DNA of 64,000 nt from Bacteroidota bacterium (GTDB lineage Bacteria; Bacteroidota; Bacteroidia; Flavobacteriales; Flavobacteriaceae): assembly GCA_023386585.1 (NCBI GenBank), contig JAEWJM010000004.1:124001-188000 (forward strand), in the 5' to 3' direction. The notes under the pieces are model-generated. The model was not told the DNA's origin. It made no database searches and worked only from the letters and a program-made list of their open reading frames with translations. Numbering within the stretch: position 1 is the first letter of the stretch; the number at the start of each line of letters is the position of its first letter. This document shows, in pieces, positions 42,682 through 50,190 of the stretch. The position numbers were made by a program, and so were the translations under genes.

Positions 42682-43752
42682 ATGAAAGTACACAACTATA
42701 GTGCAGGGCCGTGCATCCTGCCACAGGAGGTTTTTGAAAAATCGGCACAGGCCGTTCTTAACTTTAATAATTCAGGCTTATCGATACTTGAAATTTCGCA
42801 CCGCAGCCAGCCTTTTGTAGATGTGATGGAAGAAGCACGCTCCCTTGTGCTCGAACTGATGGGACTTCAGGGAAAAGGTTATCAAGCATTGTTCCTGGGT
42901 GGAGGCGCGAGCCTCGAGTTTTTGCGGGTTCCGTATAATTTACTTCGTACGGACGGCAAGGCAGCGTATCTCGATACCGGAACCTGGTCGAGCGGCGCAA
43001 TCAAGGAAGCCAAAATATTGGGCGAAACCCTTGTCGTTGCTTCTTCAAAAGACGAAAATTACAATTACATCCCCAAAACATTTGAAATTCCCGCCGATGC
43101 GGATTATTTTCACTGTACTTCCAACAACACCATTTTCGGAACCCAGATGCAATCGTTTCCCGATTCGCCGGTGCCAATGGTTTGCGACATGAGTTCGGAT
43201 ATTTTTTCGAGGAATATCGATTTTTCGAAATTTGACCTGATTTATGCCGGCGCACAGAAAAATATGGGCCCGGCAGGAGTTGCTTTGATCGTTGTCAAAG
43301 AATCGATTTTAGGGAAAACAGGACGCAAAATTCCGACGATGCTCGATTATCAGCAGCACATCGCAAAGGAAAGCATGTATAACACGCCGCCGGTGTTTTC
43401 GATTTACGTTTCGCTTCTTACGCTGCAATGGTTGAAAAACAGTGGCGGAATCGATGCCATCGAGAAAATCAACAATGCAAAGGCGGAATTGCTTTACGGT
43501 GAAATCGATCGCAACCCGCTTTTCAAAGGAACGGCAAATAACGAAGACCGCTCGAAAATGAACGCGACCTTTATACTTGAAAATGAAGCGAACGGCGAGA
43601 AGTTCAACAAAATGATCAAGGAAGCGAATATTTCGGGATTATCCGGCCACCGGTCTGTTGGCGGATATCGCGCGTCGATGTACAATGCGCTTCCGCTGGA
43701 AAGCGTGCAGGTTTTGGTTGATGTCATGCAATCACTTGAGCGGGGCGCATAG
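42682..43752 (+). CDS. serC: Phosphoserine aminotransferase
   Basis: PLP enzyme of 356 residues that makes 3-phosphoserine from 3-phosphohydroxypyruvate in serine synthesis, and also serves pyridoxine synthesis. N-terminal YSAGPCILPQEV and the PLP-binding Lys193 in YAGAQKNMGPAGVAL are diagnostic, as is the substrate loop STIFGTQ-like NTIFGTQ. serA follows on the same strand 112 bp downstream; the gap is filled by a structured element that begins at the serC stop. Confidence 0.95.
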   Translation: MKVHNYSAGPCILPQEVFEKSAQAVLNFNNSGLSILEISHRSQPFVDVMEEARSLVLELMGLQGKGYQALFLGGGASLEFLRVPYNLLRTDGKAAYLDTGTWSSGAIKEAKILGETLVVASSKDENYNYIPKTFEIPADADYFHCTSNNTIFGTQMQSFPDSPVPMVCDMSSDIFSRNIDFSKFDLIYAGAQKNMGPAGVALIVVKESILGKTGRKIPTMLDYQQHIAKESMYNTPPVFSIYVSLLTLQWLKNSGGIDAIEKINNAKAELLYGEIDRNPLFKGTANNEDRSKMNATFILENEANGEKFNKMIKEANISGLSGHRSVGGYRASMYNALPLESVQVLVDVMQSLERGA

Positions 43753-43851
43753 CAGCCCGGATAGCAGCGGCATCCTTTTTTTGTCGCGTACCGACTCCAT
43801 TTTAAACCAATTTCAACAAAAAAAGATATAGCGGATAGCCGGAAAAGCTGC
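43752..43851 (+). ncRNA. Dispersed structured element, copy 3
   Basis: Begins at the last base of the serC stop. GCAGC (43752-43756) pairs with GCTGC (43847-43851), CCGG with CCGG, and CTTTTTTTGT perfectly with ACAAAAAAAG. Internal strands are ATAGCAGCGGCATC and GATATAGCGGATAG. Where copy 1 has CCTG/CAGG this copy has CCGG/CCGG, a compensatory difference. It ends 13 bp before serA. Confidence 0.55.
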
Positions 43852-43864
43852 CCAAAAAACAACT

Positions 43865-44818
43865 ATGAAAGTATTAGCAAACGACGGGATTTCGCCAAGC
43901 GGGATCGAGGCACTCCAGGCGGGCGGATTTGAAGTGATCACAACAAAAGTCGCGCAGGAGCAAGTGGCGAATTTCATCAACGAAAATAACGTGAGCGTGT
44001 TGCTGGTGCGCAGTGCGACTAAAGTACGCCAGGACATTATCGACGCCTGTCCCGGACTGAAGATAATCGGACGCGGCGGCGTTGGGATGGACAACATCGA
44101 TGTTGAATACGCGCGAAATAAGGGAATTCACGTTATCAATACCCCGGCATCGTCTTCGGAATCGGTGGCGGAACTTGTATTTGCACACCTTTTTACGGGA
44201 GTTCGTTTTCTTGAGGATTCAAACCGGAACATGCCGCTGGAAGGCGATTCCAATTTTGAAGGGCTGAAAAAAGCGTATGCAAACGGAATCGAGCTCCGCG
44301 GAAAAACCTTTGGTATCATTGGATTTGGCCGGATCGGACAAGCCGTTGCCCGAATCGCGCTGGGTCTGGGAATGCGGGTGATCGTTTCGAGCCGCACACA
44401 AAAATCGACTGACATTAAGCTTTCGTTTTATGACGGCCAGTCGGTGACTTTTCAACTTGCCACCGAGCCCATTGAAACGATTTTTAGCCAGTCGGACTTC
44501 ATATCACTGCACGTTCCGGCGCAGCAGGGCTATGTAATTGGCGAGAAAGAATTCGGAATGATGAAAGACGGCGTTGGGATAATAAATTGTGCACGCGGCG
44601 GTGTGATTGATGAAGTGGCGCTTGTTGATGCGCTGGACAGCGGAAAAGTTGCTTTTGCAGGTTTGGACGTCTTTGAAAATGAGCCAAAACCGGCGGTACA
44701 GGTGCTGATGCATTCCAAGATTTCGCTCTCACCGCACATTGGCGCGGCAACACTCGAAGCCCAGGACCGAATCGGAACCGAATTGGCCGAACAAATAATC
44801 AGCCTTTTAAAAAACTGA
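43865..44818 (+). CDS. serA: D-3-phosphoglycerate dehydrogenase, short form
   Basis: NAD-dependent oxidation of 3-phosphoglycerate, the first step of serine synthesis. The 317 residues cover only the catalytic and nucleotide domains: GFGRIGQAVA (residues 153-162), Arg244 in CARGGVIDE, Glu273 and His291 in SPHIGAAT. There is no ACT regulatory domain, so feedback inhibition by serine through that domain is absent. Paired with serC upstream. Confidence 0.93.
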   Translation: MKVLANDGISPSGIEALQAGGFEVITTKVAQEQVANFINENNVSVLLVRSATKVRQDIIDACPGLKIIGRGGVGMDNIDVEYARNKGIHVINTPASSSESVAELVFAHLFTGVRFLEDSNRNMPLEGDSNFEGLKKAYANGIELRGKTFGIIGFGRIGQAVARIALGLGMRVIVSSRTQKSTDIKLSFYDGQSVTFQLATEPIETIFSQSDFISLHVPAQQGYVIGEKEFGMMKDGVGIINCARGGVIDEVALVDALDSGKVAFAGLDVFENEPKPAVQVLMHSKISLSPHIGAATLEAQDRIGTELAEQIISLLKN

Positions 44819-44893
44819 CCCGAATTGACTGTTAATCTTTTCTAATCGGGCACACGCGGAACATGTTTTTCATAACTTTATAAACAAAACGTT

Positions 44894-45316
44894 ATGAAGA
44901 CTTTAGCCCTATTATCGTTGTTTTTTTTGATACTCGTGGGCTGCGGCGGCCAAAACCGCACCGTTGCCGACGGGAAGTCGGCCGCCACCTCGAACGACAC
45001 TGTACGAATTGCCAATGATGAGCTTCAATACGAAGTCATAATCATCGATCCTGGGTTCAACACCTGGCTGACCACGCGGGCGCGGCCACGCAACTTTTAC
45101 ACTCAATCGTATATGGAAACGCGCAACCGCGTCTGGGTTAATGAGTGGAACAACCGCTCGCGAATCCCTTCGGGAAGGAACCTTTTTGATTCACCGATAA
45201 ATTACGATTCGACAGTTGATTATGGATATGAAGTCAACTACCTGCTTTTCAACTACCTGACGTATTTTCAATTGAAGAACAATATCCGGCTCGGCAGTTT
45301 TGAGCCGCGGATTTAA
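44894..45316 (+). CDS. DUF6146 family lipoprotein
   Basis: Lipoprotein of 140 residues; lipobox LVGC (Cys17). The mature part carries ELQYEVIIIDPGFNTWLTTRARPRNFYTQSYMETRN and YEVNYLLFNYLTYFQLKNN, conserved aromatic-rich blocks that I associate with DUF6146 of Flavobacteriia. Likely at the outer membrane; function unknown. Upstream TAACTTTA (around 44873) is one base off the -7 consensus. Confidence 0.78.
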   Translation: MKTLALLSLFFLILVGCGGQNRTVADGKSAATSNDTVRIANDELQYEVIIIDPGFNTWLTTRARPRNFYTQSYMETRNRVWVNEWNNRSRIPSGRNLFDSPINYDSTVDYGYEVNYLLFNYLTYFQLKNNIRLGSFEPRI

Positions 45317-45320
45317 ATCG

Positions 45321-45328
45321 TATTTTTG
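45321..45328 (+). promoter_or_regulatory. -7 box (TATTTTTG) of DUF6787 gene
   Basis: Exact TAnnTTTG, 20 bases before ATG 45349 and 4 bases after the DUF6146 stop. Confidence 0.55.
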
Positions 45329-45348
45329 GGGGCGATAAGCTCTTGGGA

Positions 45349-45657
45349 ATGAAAAATCTAAAGACACGCTGGGGAATCACTTCCGATTTTCAGCTTACCG
45401 TCATCTTTATCGTCTTTGCAATCACCGGGTCGGCTTCTGCATGGAGTTCAAAAATTGTTTGCAACTGGATTGGATTGTCGGCCGAAAACCTTGGCGGATG
45501 GTTCCTTCCGGTGCGGTTGGTGCTGATTTTTCCTCTCTACCAGGTATTGCTGGTACTGATCGGAACGATTTTCGGCCAATTTAACTTCTTCTGGAAATTC
45601 GAGAAAAAAATGCTCCGCGCAATGGGATTGGGATTTCTGCTGCAGGAAAAGCCTTAA
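45349..45657 (+). CDS. DUF6787 family membrane protein
   Basis: Protein of 102 residues with two helices (LTVIFIVFAITGSASAWSSKI and VRLVLIFPLYQVLLVLIGTIFGQ) and the conserved ends LKTRWGITS and FWKFEKKMLRAMGL. Matches DUF6787 of Flavobacteriia, function unknown. Overlaps the converging gene by 4 bases at the stops. Confidence 0.8.
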   Translation: MKNLKTRWGITSDFQLTVIFIVFAITGSASAWSSKIVCNWIGLSAENLGGWFLPVRLVLIFPLYQVLLVLIGTIFGQFNFFWKFEKKMLRAMGLGFLLQEKP

Positions 45658-45947
45658 AATGCCTTTTTGGTTTTTACCAGGTATTTATAGATCCACATCA
45701 GGGTAAACGTCGGCAGTACATCTGTAAATGGAAGCGCCTCTTCAAAGAATTCAACAACAGCGCCGATTTTTCCGGCAGTTCCTTTGTACATTCTCGCAAA
45801 AAGATAGGCCGATAGCGGTGCCCAAATGACATCTTCAAATTCGCCGATTACAGGAATTGTAAACGAGAGCATTCCCAATGCGTCGAAAATCAGGCTGAGT
45901 ATGAGATCGCGCTGCTTGTTTGGCTCTGTATTGACAAGTGGCTTCAC
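45654..45947 (-). CDS. Small membrane protein next to msrA
   Basis: Protein of 97 residues with helices LILSLIFDALGMLSFTIPVIG and FTDVLPTFTLMWIYKYLV, and a conserved-looking middle EFEDVIWAPLSAYLFARMYKGTAGK. I have seen this kind of protein in Bacteroidota but cannot name it. Its start overlaps the msrA stop by 4 bases (ATGA), so it is translated with msrA. Confidence 0.75.
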   Translation of the reverse strand: MKPLVNTEPNKQRDLILSLIFDALGMLSFTIPVIGEFEDVIWAPLSAYLFARMYKGTAGKIGAVVEFFEEALPFTDVLPTFTLMWIYKYLVKTKKAF

Positions 45948-46594
45948 TTCTTGAGTTTGTCCTTAAATTTTTGGCGGACTTTCTCCACTTTCGGCGTTAT
46001 CACATAAGTGCAGTACGATTGCTCCTTGTTCTGGTTGTAATAATCCTGATGGTAATCTTCGGCGGGATAAAACGTTGGCGCCGGCGTCACTTTAGTCACT
46101 ACCGGTTTTCCAAACGTATTTTCCTTGTTAAGCAGCGCGATATAATCTTCAGAAAGCTTTTTCTGCGCATCATTGTGGTAAAATATTTCGCTGCGGTATT
46201 GTGTTCCGACGTCGTTGCCCTGGCGGTTCAGTGTTGTTGGGTCGTGAGTGGCAAAAAAGATTTCCAACAGGTCACCAAAACTGACTTTCTTCGGATCGTA
46301 CGTAATCTGGATGGCTTCTGCGTGGCCAGTTTCGCCCGTGCAGACTTGCTTATAAGTTGGATTTGGCGTTTTTCCGCCGATATATCCGGAGACGACGCTT
46401 TTCACGCCGTCCATTTCAAGAAAAACCGCTTCGGTACACCAAAAGCAGCCGCCGGCAAACGTTGCCACTTCTTCTCCATTTTGCAATTGCATTGTAACAG
46501 GTTCTTTAATTTGTTCGGAAATCATTTCTTTTTCATGCGCATGGCAGGAAAATACCATAGCCAGGATCGGCAGCGCCATTAACTTTTTCATCAT
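45944..46594 (-). CDS. msrA: Peptide methionine sulfoxide reductase MsrA, lipoprotein form
   Basis: Repairs methionine-S-sulfoxide in proteins. The active motif GGCFWCTEA has catalytic Cys50 and Cys53, with downstream HDPTTLNRQGNDVGTQYRS and the substrate-binding YHQDYYNQN typical of the family. A signal with lipobox VFSC (Cys17) shows that this one is envelope-located. Two adjacent ATG codons (46594, 46591) are possible. Operon with the small membrane protein gene. Promoter at 46609-46616. Confidence 0.93.
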   Translation of the reverse strand: MMKKLMALPILAMVFSCHAHEKEMISEQIKEPVTMQLQNGEEVATFAGGCFWCTEAVFLEMDGVKSVVSGYIGGKTPNPTYKQVCTGETGHAEAIQITYDPKKVSFGDLLEIFFATHDPTTLNRQGNDVGTQYRSEIFYHNDAQKKLSEDYIALLNKENTFGKPVVTKVTPAPTFYPAEDYHQDYYNQNKEQSYCTYVITPKVEKVRQKFKDKLKK

Positions 46595-46608
46595 GAAATA
46601 TTGAGTCT

Positions 46609-46616
46609 CAAAAATA
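46609..46616 (-). promoter_or_regulatory. -7 box of msrA promoter
   Basis: CAAAAATA on the plus strand reads TATTTTTG on the minus strand, 14 bases before the start codon; the leader would be very short. Confidence 0.55.
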
Positions 46617-46727
46617 TATAATCACCTGCGCGAAAACATCTGCCTTAACGAAACTTTATCGGTCGTTCAGGTGCTGCAGGGTAGATTTACTGCAAATTGT
46701 TGTTTCTTTGTAACACAAACACTTTTT

Positions 46728-47414
46728 ATGATCAAAGCCAGAAATATCCACAAATATTACGACAAACTTCAGGTTCTTAAAGGTGTTGACCTGAATATTG
46801 AAGCTGCTGAGATCGTATCTATCGTCGGCGCTTCCGGTGCAGGAAAAACAACGTTGCTTCAAATACTTGGAACTTTGGACAAACCGGCTGCAGAAAGTGG
46901 GACATCGCTGGTAATCAATGGCCAGGATATTCTGTCGATGAACGATAAATCGCTTTCGAAATTCAGGAATCTTAATCTTGGGTTTATTTTCCAGTTCCAT
47001 CAGTTGCTTCCCGAATTCACTGCGCTAGAAAACGTTTGCATTCCGGCATTCATCGCGGGAAAAACTCCGGCCGAAACCGAGTCGGAAGCCAAAAGATTAT
47101 TGGAGTATTTGGGTTTGTCGCATCGCACCGACCACAAGCCAAACGCATTGTCCGGCGGCGAACAACAGCGGGTTGCCGTTGCGCGGGCACTAATAAACAA
47201 GCCTGCAATCATATTCGCCGACGAGCCGTCGGGAAATCTCGATACGGCATCGGCTGAAAACCTGCATCAATTGTTTTTCGATCTTCGGAATGAATTCGGG
47301 CAAACCTTCGTAATCGTAACGCACAACGAAGAATTGGCGAATATGGCCGATCGAAAATTGGTAATGGTTGATGGAAAAATCAGTGGCGAGTCGACGATCT
47401 TGCAGGAATTATAG
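46728..47414 (+). CDS. lolD: ABC transporter ATPase, LolD-like
   Basis: ATP-binding subunit of 228 residues of the MacB/LolCDE class that releases lipoproteins from the inner membrane. Walker A is GASGAGKTT, Q-loop FQFHQLLPEFTALENV (a LolD-like feature), signature LSGGEQQRVAVARAL, Walker B IIFADEPSGNLD and H-loop VTHNEELA. ATG 46728 is used; an upstream frame to 46671 gives non-conserved residues. The permease subunits are not adjacent, which is common in Bacteroidota. Overlaps the converging unknown gene by 6 bases. Confidence 0.88.
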   Translation: MIKARNIHKYYDKLQVLKGVDLNIEAAEIVSIVGASGAGKTTLLQILGTLDKPAAESGTSLVINGQDILSMNDKSLSKFRNLNLGFIFQFHQLLPEFTALENVCIPAFIAGKTPAETESEAKRLLEYLGLSHRTDHKPNALSGGEQQRVAVARALINKPAIIFADEPSGNLDTASAENLHQLFFDLRNEFGQTFVIVTHNEELANMADRKLVMVDGKISGESTILQEL

Positions 47415-47804
47415 ATCGATTCCGTTTTCTGCAAGCAGAAGGTAAAGTGAAATGTCCTGGTCGGTATCATGATTCGCGTAACCGCGCCTGTAGTACCTGA
47501 AAATAACCGTTTTTTGATGGCGAGAGTAGCCTTCGTCATTCAATGGAATTCCAGCTTCGCCGAGCATGGTAAATTCTTCGAGCTTTTTTGAGGTCAGTAT
47601 CAGATCAGGAATTCCATCCGTTACTTTTCCATTCATTTTTTCGTAAGCTTTGCGGCCATCGTGGAAACCCGATAAAAATGCAGCATTGTCGTACCGCGGC
47701 GCCACATTTCGGATATCTTCACAGTCGATAAAGATCGGGTTCTGCCCGAAAACATATCCTTTGCGGTAAAGCTCTTTTGCTGCGTGATTATACAGATTTT
47801 CCAT
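47409..47804 (-). CDS. Protein of unknown function
   Basis: Soluble protein of 131 residues, no signal peptide or membrane helix. Notable segments are YVFGQNPIFIDCEDIRNVAPRYDNAAFLSGFHDGRKAYEK and HQKTVIFRYYRRGYANHDTDQDISLYLLLAENG. I recognise no family and no catalytic motif. It has its own promoter and overlaps the lolD end by 6 bases. Confidence 0.72.
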   Translation of the reverse strand: MENLYNHAAKELYRKGYVFGQNPIFIDCEDIRNVAPRYDNAAFLSGFHDGRKAYEKMNGKVTDGIPDLILTSKKLEEFTMLGEAGIPLNDEGYSRHQKTVIFRYYRRGYANHDTDQDISLYLLLAENGIDL

Positions 47805-47820
47805 GTTCTTGAATTTGTCG

Positions 47821-47828
47821 CAAAACTA
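47821..47828 (-). promoter_or_regulatory. -7 box of unknown gene 47409-47804
   Basis: CAAAACTA on the plus strand reads TAGTTTTG on the minus strand, 16 bases before the start at 47804. Confidence 0.5.
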
Positions 47829-47893
47829 GTTAAAAAGTGGTCGTGGCAATATCGCCGGTTAAAAAACTATAAAAAGTGTTAATAAGTTGACTG

Positions 47894-48652
47894 TCAGAAT
47901 TTTTCAAGATCCAGTCCGAATAACGCATAATCGTATTTAACAGGGTCATCGGGATCGAGCGCGCGAAGCTGTGAATCGAGTTCGGCAAGCGCTTTTCCGT
48001 CGTCGTACTTTCGGGTCAATAATCCTAGCCGTCTTGCCACATTTCCGCTATGAACATCCAGTGGGCAGCTGAGATTAGCCGGCGAAATCGATTTCCAGAT
48101 CCCAAAGTCAACTCCCCTATTATCCTTACGCACCATCCAGCGCAAAAACAAATGAATACGCTTTGCAGCCGAATTCGACATCGGATCGGCAATGTGCTTT
48201 CGGGTTCGCTGTTGGTGTTCGACCTCAAACATCAAATTTCGAAACGTGTGGATTCCCTGATGCATAAAACCGTCGCGCACGTGATTGGCGTAAACCGTCT
48301 CCATTCCGCCGTGATTCTGGTAAATATTCTGGAGTCCGCCGATAAAAGTCACCATATCGGTCGAATTAAATGTGCGGTGTACAAAACCGTTAAAGCGTTC
48401 CAGCTGGTCTTTGGAATGCGCCATTACAAAATCGTATGGTGAATTTCCCATCAACTGCATCATATTTTTTGCGCTCTTTATCGTTGCCTTGCGATTTCCC
48501 CACGCAATTGTTGCCGCAAGGAATCCGGCAATCTCAATATCTTCCTTAACCGAAAAACGATGAGGAATGCAAATCGGGTCCGATTCGATAAAATCCGGGC
48601 GGTTGTACTGCGCGGTTTTCGCGTCGAGAAGTTCCTTTATTTCGGGATGCAT
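47894..48652 (-). CDS. TIGR02757 family protein
   Basis: Protein of 252 residues of the TIGR02757 family (conserved in Bacteroidota and some others, function unknown). Diagnostic blocks: DPICIPHRFSVKEDIEIAGFLAATIAWGNRKATIKSA, FVHRTFNSTD, RWMVRKDNRGVDFGIWKSISPANLSCPLDVHSGNVARRLGLL. The last block hints at a nucleic-acid-binding helical domain, but this is only an impression. The -7 box at 48667-48674 excludes the longest frame; ATG 48652 fits, and ATG 48661 would be leaderless. Confidence 0.86.
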   Translation of the reverse strand: MHPEIKELLDAKTAQYNRPDFIESDPICIPHRFSVKEDIEIAGFLAATIAWGNRKATIKSAKNMMQLMGNSPYDFVMAHSKDQLERFNGFVHRTFNSTDMVTFIGGLQNIYQNHGGMETVYANHVRDGFMHQGIHTFRNLMFEVEHQQRTRKHIADPMSNSAAKRIHLFLRWMVRKDNRGVDFGIWKSISPANLSCPLDVHSGNVARRLGLLTRKYDDGKALAELDSQLRALDPDDPVKYDYALFGLDLEKF

Positions 48653-48666
48653 TTCTAACATTAACG

Positions 48667-48674
48667 CAAAGATA
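48667..48674 (-). promoter_or_regulatory. -7 box of TIGR02757 gene
   Basis: CAAAGATA on the plus strand reads TATCTTTG on the minus strand; ends 14 bases before ATG 48652 and 5 before ATG 48661. Confidence 0.55.
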
Positions 48675-48753
48675 ACGCAGCAAAAGCCGGTGTGTTGTGT
48701 CGGCAATCGATTTTGGCAATACGCCGATAACCGATAAAACCGCATTTTTCGAT

Positions 48754-48761
48754 TACCTTTG
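48754..48761 (+). promoter_or_regulatory. -7 box (TACCTTTG) of DEAD-box helicase gene
   Basis: Exact TAnnTTTG, 18 bases before ATG 48780. It overlaps the TTG at 48759 that opens the longest frame, so that codon is not the start. Confidence 0.6.
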
Positions 48762-48779
48762 CGCCAAATTAAGTTTCAG

Positions 48780-50126
48780 ATGCCTGATTTCCTTCAGTTC
48801 AACCTCCCAAAATCCATTCAAAAAGCGCTTGACGAACTTGGATTCGAATCGCCAACACCGATTCAGGAAAAGTCATTTTCAGTGATTATGTCGGGACGCG
48901 ATATGATGGGAATTGCACAAACAGGCACCGGAAAAACCTTGGCGTACCTACTGCCACTGCTTAAGCTATACAAGTTCAATCCTGCCGAAACTCCGAAGAT
49001 CGTTATCCTGGTACCGACGCGCGAACTCGTCGTGCAGGTGACAGAAACCGTGGAAAAACTGTCAAAATACACTTCTATCCGAACATTGGGCGTTTACGGC
49101 GGTGTCAATATCAATACTCAGAAAACGGCAGTTTCGCAGGGAATCGATATCCTTGTGGGAACTCCAGGCCGCGTCATGGATCTCGCGCTTGACGGTTACA
49201 TCCGATTTGATGAAACCCAAAAACTGGTAATCGACGAATTTGATGAAATGCTGAACCTTGGCTTCAGGCCACAGTTGACGTCGATTTTTGCAATGCTGAA
49301 AAAACGCAGGCAAAATATACTTTTTTCAGCGACAATGACGGATGACGTGGACGAAGTCCTCAACGACTATTTCGATTTCCCTGAAGAAGTGACGCTGGCT
49401 CCATCGGGGACTCCGCTCGAGCAGATCACGCAACTCGCCTATCCGGTTCCGAATTTTAATACAAAAATAAATCTGCTGACTCACTTACTGAACGAAAACC
49501 CAGAAATGGATCGGCTATTGGTGTTTGTGAACAATAAAAAGATTGCCGACATGCTGCACGAGCGGATCGAGGCAAATTTTGAAGGCCAGTTTGGCGTAAT
49601 CCACTCGAATAAATCGCAAAATTACAGGCTGAACACCATGCAATCGTTTCGCGACGGGCAACTGCGCGGGATAATTACGACAGATATCATGGCGCGCGGA
49701 CTCGACATTTCGAATATTTCGCACGTTATCAACTTTGAAATGCCGGAGCTTCCCGAGCAATACATTCACCGGATAGGTCGGACAGGACGTGCCGACGCAA
49801 CCGGAACCGCAATCAGCTTTTATTCGCCGCGCGAGGAAGAACTGAAGATTGAGTCGGAATTGCTGATGAATCGCGAAATCGAAACTCTGCCAATGCCTGA
49901 AGCAATTGAGATTTCAAAGTTGCTGATCGGACCGGAAAAAGAAAAAGAGAAGGTCAAATTTCTTCTCAAAAAGCCGAAAATCGAAGGCGATGGCGCTTTT
50001 CACGAAAAAACCGCGAAAAACAAAAAGGTGAACCTGGGCGGACCATCGAAGACAAAAAAGAAAAAATCGGGATCTGTAAACCGGAACCTCTTGCGCTCGC
50101 AGAACGACAAGCGCAAAAAGAAATAA
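48780..50126 (+). CDS. DEAD/DEAH-box RNA helicase
   Basis: ATP-dependent RNA helicase of 448 residues. In order: Q motif (FNLPKSIQKALDELGFESPTPIQ), motif I AQTGTGKT, Ia PTRELVVQ, Ib TPGRVMDL, motif II DEFD in place of DEAD, motif III SAT, motif IV LVFVNNKK, motif V ARGLDI and motif VI HRIGRTGR. The C-terminus is a basic tail (KKKKSGSVNRNLLRSQNDKRKKK region) likely for RNA binding. Probably acts in ribosome assembly or mRNA decay; the specific paralogue cannot be named. Confidence 0.92.
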   Translation: MPDFLQFNLPKSIQKALDELGFESPTPIQEKSFSVIMSGRDMMGIAQTGTGKTLAYLLPLLKLYKFNPAETPKIVILVPTRELVVQVTETVEKLSKYTSIRTLGVYGGVNINTQKTAVSQGIDILVGTPGRVMDLALDGYIRFDETQKLVIDEFDEMLNLGFRPQLTSIFAMLKKRRQNILFSATMTDDVDEVLNDYFDFPEEVTLAPSGTPLEQITQLAYPVPNFNTKINLLTHLLNENPEMDRLLVFVNNKKIADMLHERIEANFEGQFGVIHSNKSQNYRLNTMQSFRDGQLRGIITTDIMARGLDISNISHVINFEMPELPEQYIHRIGRTGRADATGTAISFYSPREEELKIESELLMNREIETLPMPEAIEISKLLIGPEKEKEKVKFLLKKPKIEGDGAFHEKTAKNKKVNLGGPSKTKKKKSGSVNRNLLRSQNDKRKKK

Positions 50127-50148
50127 TGGAAAAGTGAAAAACGATTGC

Positions 50149-50156
50149 TATTTTTG
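50149..50156 (+). promoter_or_regulatory. -7 box (TATTTTTG) of BatA-like gene
   Basis: Exact TAnnTTTG, 34 bases before ATG 50191. Confidence 0.5.
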
Positions 50157-50190
50157 ACAACCAGCTTCACGGTCGAAATAACACATAGGA

